Positions 31,263 to 33,324 of a stretch of DNA of 33,324 bases are shown in pieces. Each line of letters opens with the position of its first letter. Position 1 is the first letter of the stretch. The translations under genes were made by a program, and so were the position numbers. The notes under the pieces were generated by a model, which was not told the DNA's origin, did not search any database, and saw only the letters and a program-made list of their open reading frames with translations. Source of the DNA: Acidobacteriaceae bacterium (GTDB lineage Bacteria; Acidobacteriota; Terriglobia; Terriglobales; Acidobacteriaceae); the NCBI GenBank assembly GCA_003132325.1, contig PKXK01000116.1, positions 121,053 to 154,376 of the forward strand, written 5' to 3'.

Positions 31263-32925
31263 GGATAAGAAGACAGCGCTGGTCAATGGCGGGAAGCTGG
31301 CGCCGGAAGCGGCGGCGGTTCCCGACGAACTGGAACGGGCGCGGGATATCGCGCGACGTTACCGCTGCGAATTTATCGACCTGAGCGATTTCCAGTTGCA
31401 CCACGATCTGTTCGAAAAGATCCCTGTGCACCTGATGTTCCGCTATAAGTTCGTGCCCTTGGCGGAAACCGAAGACGGGCGGCTGGCGATCGCCATTGCC
31501 GATCCCAGCCAGTTGATGATGATCGACGAGATCAGCCTGCTGCTGGGCAAGCGGATCGTCACCAAGGTTTCCACCCTCAAACAGATCTCCGACATACTGC
31601 AGAAGACGGAGCAGTCCAAGCGGGTGCTGGAAGACGCGAGCGAGGGGTTCACGCTCGACGTGATCCGCGAGGACGAAGCCGGAAACGACGAGACCATTTC
31701 CATCGACAAGTTGACGGCGACGGCGGGCACCGACATGAGCCCGATCATTCGCCTGGTCGACACCACGATTTTCACCGCGTTGCAGCGGCGGGCGAGCGAC
31801 ATCCACATCGAGACGCGAGACGACTCGGTGTGCATCAAGTTTCGTATTGACGGCGTGCTGACCAACGCCATGCCGCCCATCGGCAAAGAGCACCACTCCA
31901 CCATCATTTCGCGCGTCAAGGTCATGAGCGAGCTGGATATTTCCGAGCGCCGCGTGCCCCAGGACGGCCGCTTCCGGGTGAAGTACAACGGGCGCGCCAT
32001 CGACTTCCGGGTTTCCATCATGCCGTCGATTCATGGCGAAGACGCCGTGCTCCGCGTGCTCGACAAGGAGTCGATGAGCGAGAAGTTTAAGAAGCTCACG
32101 CTCGACGTGGTCGGGTTCGAGGAAGACGACCTGCGCCGCTTTCGCCGCTACATCAAGGAACCGTACGGCATGGTGCTGGTCACGGGACCGACGGGCAGCG
32201 GCAAAACCACGACCCTCTATGCCGCCGTCAACGAGATCAAGACCGACGAAGACAAGATCATCACCATTGAAGACCCGGTCGAGTATCAAATCCGCGGCAT
32301 CACCCAGATTCCGGTCAACGAGAAGAAGGGACTAACCTTCGCCCGCGGCCTGCGGTCCATCTTGCGTCACGACCCGGACAAGATCATGGTGGGTGAAATC
32401 CGCGACAACGAAACGGCGCAGATCGCCATCCAATCGGCGCTGACCGGCCACCTCGTGTTCACCACCGTCCACGCCAATAACGTGGTCGACGTGCTCGGAC
32501 GCTTCCTGAACATGGGCGTTGAACCTTACAACTTTGTGTCGGCGCTGAACTGTATTCTGGCGCAGCGCTTGGTGAGGGTGATCTGCGAGTCCTGCCGGAC
32601 GGCGGTGAAATATCCGAATGATGTGCTGGAAGCGAGCGGCCTGGATCCGCGGCAATGGTCGCAGGTTCCTTTGTACGAAGGGCAGGGCTGCATCGAGTGC
32701 GCGGGCACGGGCTTCCACGGCCGCACCGCGATTCATGAGCTGCTGGATTTGACCGACCGCATTCGCGAGATGATTCTGGAGCGGAGGCCGACGTCGGAGA
32801 TACGGAAAGCCGCTCGCGAAGAGGGCATGCGCTTCCTGCGCGAATCGGCGCTGGATAAAGTGCGCAGCGGATTTACCACTCTGAAGGAGATCAACAAGGT
32901 CACCTTTATCGAGACCATGCGGTAG
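31258..32925 (+). CDS. pilB: Type IV pilus extension ATPase PilB (GspE family)
   Basis: A 555-residue hexameric motor ATPase. The N-terminal MshEN/T2SSE_N domain ends near 135, then the core has Walker A GPTGSGKTTT at 310-319, the Asp box TIEDPVEYQIRGITQIPV from 336, Walker B IMVGEIRD at 376-383, the His box TGHLVFTTVHANN and a tetracysteine zinc site (CESC at 443-446, CIEC at 478-481). These features mark an assembly rather than a retraction ATPase. The ATG follows TGGTTTT of a repeat with no visible ribosome site, so a start further downstream or weak initiation is possible. Context with pilC and pilM-like genes supports pilB over gspE. Confidence 0.94.
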   Translation: MADKKTALVNGGKLAPEAAAVPDELERARDIARRYRCEFIDLSDFQLHHDLFEKIPVHLMFRYKFVPLAETEDGRLAIAIADPSQLMMIDEISLLLGKRIVTKVSTLKQISDILQKTEQSKRVLEDASEGFTLDVIREDEAGNDETISIDKLTATAGTDMSPIIRLVDTTIFTALQRRASDIHIETRDDSVCIKFRIDGVLTNAMPPIGKEHHSTIISRVKVMSELDISERRVPQDGRFRVKYNGRAIDFRVSIMPSIHGEDAVLRVLDKESMSEKFKKLTLDVVGFEEDDLRRFRRYIKEPYGMVLVTGPTGSGKTTTLYAAVNEIKTDEDKIITIEDPVEYQIRGITQIPVNEKKGLTFARGLRSILRHDPDKIMVGEIRDNETAQIAIQSALTGHLVFTTVHANNVVDVLGRFLNMGVEPYNFVSALNCILAQRLVRVICESCRTAVKYPNDVLEASGLDPRQWSQVPLYEGQGCIECAGTGFHGRTAIHELLDLTDRIREMILERRPTSEIRKAAREEGMRFLRESALDKVRSGFTTLKEINKVTFIETMR

Positions 32926-32993
32926 AGCCGGGCATCACTTCATCGATGGCCAGAAGTCCAGTCCGAGCACCCGCCGAGGTAACTGTTCTCGCC

Positions 32994-33224
32994 ATGAAGG
33001 TAGGGGATATCATCAAGTTGCTTGTGGTTTACGAAAAATCCGATACCGGCTGGGCGGCTTACGTTCCCGACTTGCCGGGAGTCGTGACGACAGGCCGAAC
33101 CAAAGCCGATGTCCGCTCTTTGATTCAGGAAGCGATTGAATTCCACCTGGATGGCTTGAAAGAAGACCGGTTGCCCATTCCTAAGCCGAGCGCCGAAGCC
33201 GAGGTAATTTCGATCAGCCGATGA
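32994..33224 (+). CDS. HicB-like small protein, no adjacent HicA
   Basis: A 76-residue protein with the partial-RNase-H-like HicB fold: IIKLLVVYEKSDTGWAAYVPDLPGVVTTGRTKADVRSLIQEAIEFHLDGL. HicB proteins normally neutralise an adjacent HicA toxin; here none is encoded between pilB and the next gene. There is no C-terminal DNA-binding domain. The start could also be ATG 32946, but 32994 gives the standard family N-terminus. Its stop overlaps the next ATG (ATGA), so it is transcribed with pilB and the following gene. It may have a role in control of the pilus operon; that is inference. Confidence 0.8.
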   Translation: MKVGDIIKLLVVYEKSDTGWAAYVPDLPGVVTTGRTKADVRSLIQEAIEFHLDGLKEDRLPIPKPSAEAEVISISR

Positions 33225-33324
33225 GCGTCACCTCCAAACACGTTCGACGTCCAACGCTGGCCTGCGAAATCGCGGCCGACCGTGTTCTCGCCGGCCGCGC
33301 CGCCGACACGGGGCGGATGGTGGA
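33221..33324 (+). CDS. N-terminus of a probable PilM-like pilus assembly protein
   Basis: A frame open from ATG 33221 to the window end (34 codons): MSVTSKHVRRPTLACEIAADR then VLAGRAADTG. It overlaps the HicB-like stop by ATGA. The pattern of a short basic start followed by a beta-strand (LACEIAADRVLAGR) resembles the first strand of the actin-like PilM fold, and pilM is expected after pilB/pilC. The visible part is too short to confirm this. Confidence 0.5.
   Translation, partial: MSVTSKHVRRPTLACEIAADRVLAGRAADTGRMV

Noticed and set aside
31234-32289. 351-residue minus-strand ORF
   Set aside because: Antisense to pilB; the plus strand carries the Walker and zinc motifs.
1-33324. tRNA, rRNA, CRISPR array, transposase or integrase genes
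   Set aside because: I looked for cloverleaf-like conserved arms, regularly spaced repeats and transposase motifs and saw none; the repeats present are palindromic or inverted-end elements without regular spacers.

Overview
The window looks like a chromosomal segment of a Gram-negative soil-type bacterium, most likely an Acidobacteriota (Terriglobia-like). This is inferred from GC-rich coding sequence, the combination of exosortase-associated polysaccharide genes, type IV pilus genes, LolA and an M16 peptidase pair, and the many short palindromic intergenic elements. I could not run a database search, so the taxonomy is an inference.

Layout. (1) 1-5986, minus strand: an exopolysaccharide/exosortase module. 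It reads from a degenerate sigma-54-activator-like regulator through a Wza-type export protein, an outer-membrane beta-barrel protein, a Wzz/GNVR chain-length protein and an ExeA-like ATPase into the N-terminus of a BY-type tyrosine kinase cut by the window edge. (2) 6448-8015, plus strand: exosortase and EpsI, divergent from the first module, with two tandem sigma-54-like promoter motifs in the 460-base divergent gap. (3) 8169-12174, minus strand: octaheme cytochrome c, a K+-channel/TrkA-N protein and bifunctional NAD(P)HX repair enzyme. (4) 12366-14982: a polyprenyl-phosphate-mannose-synthase-like GT2, a small secreted basic protein and UDP-GlcNAc 2-epimerase. (5) 15374-18483: a catalytic/non-catalytic M16 peptidase pair, with a hairpin that would bury the first gene's ribosome binding site. 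(6) 18602-25078: three type IV pilin genes (two are near-identical tandem copies) interleaved with two GT-C type membrane glycosyltransferases. (7) 25246-29603: an ABC-2 transporter operon with a TPR protein, a methyltransferase and LolA. (8) 29874-33324: PilC, PilB, a lone HicB-like protein and the start of what may be pilM.

Two themes link the regions. First, sigma-54: all three pilin genes carry the same GG-N10-GC promoter core (TGGCC...AAGTGC) and the exosortase gene carries two related cores, while the only sigma-54-activator homologue in view has lost GAFTGA and the Walker B aspartate. Second, small palindromic or inverted-repeat elements occur at many gene boundaries and have in two cases entered coding sequence in frame (the M16-like gene at 16934-17003 and the TMTC-like gene at 21356-21385), in one case supply a stop codon (wecB) and in one case abut the start codon (pilB). 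No tRNA, rRNA, CRISPR array or transposase gene was recognised.
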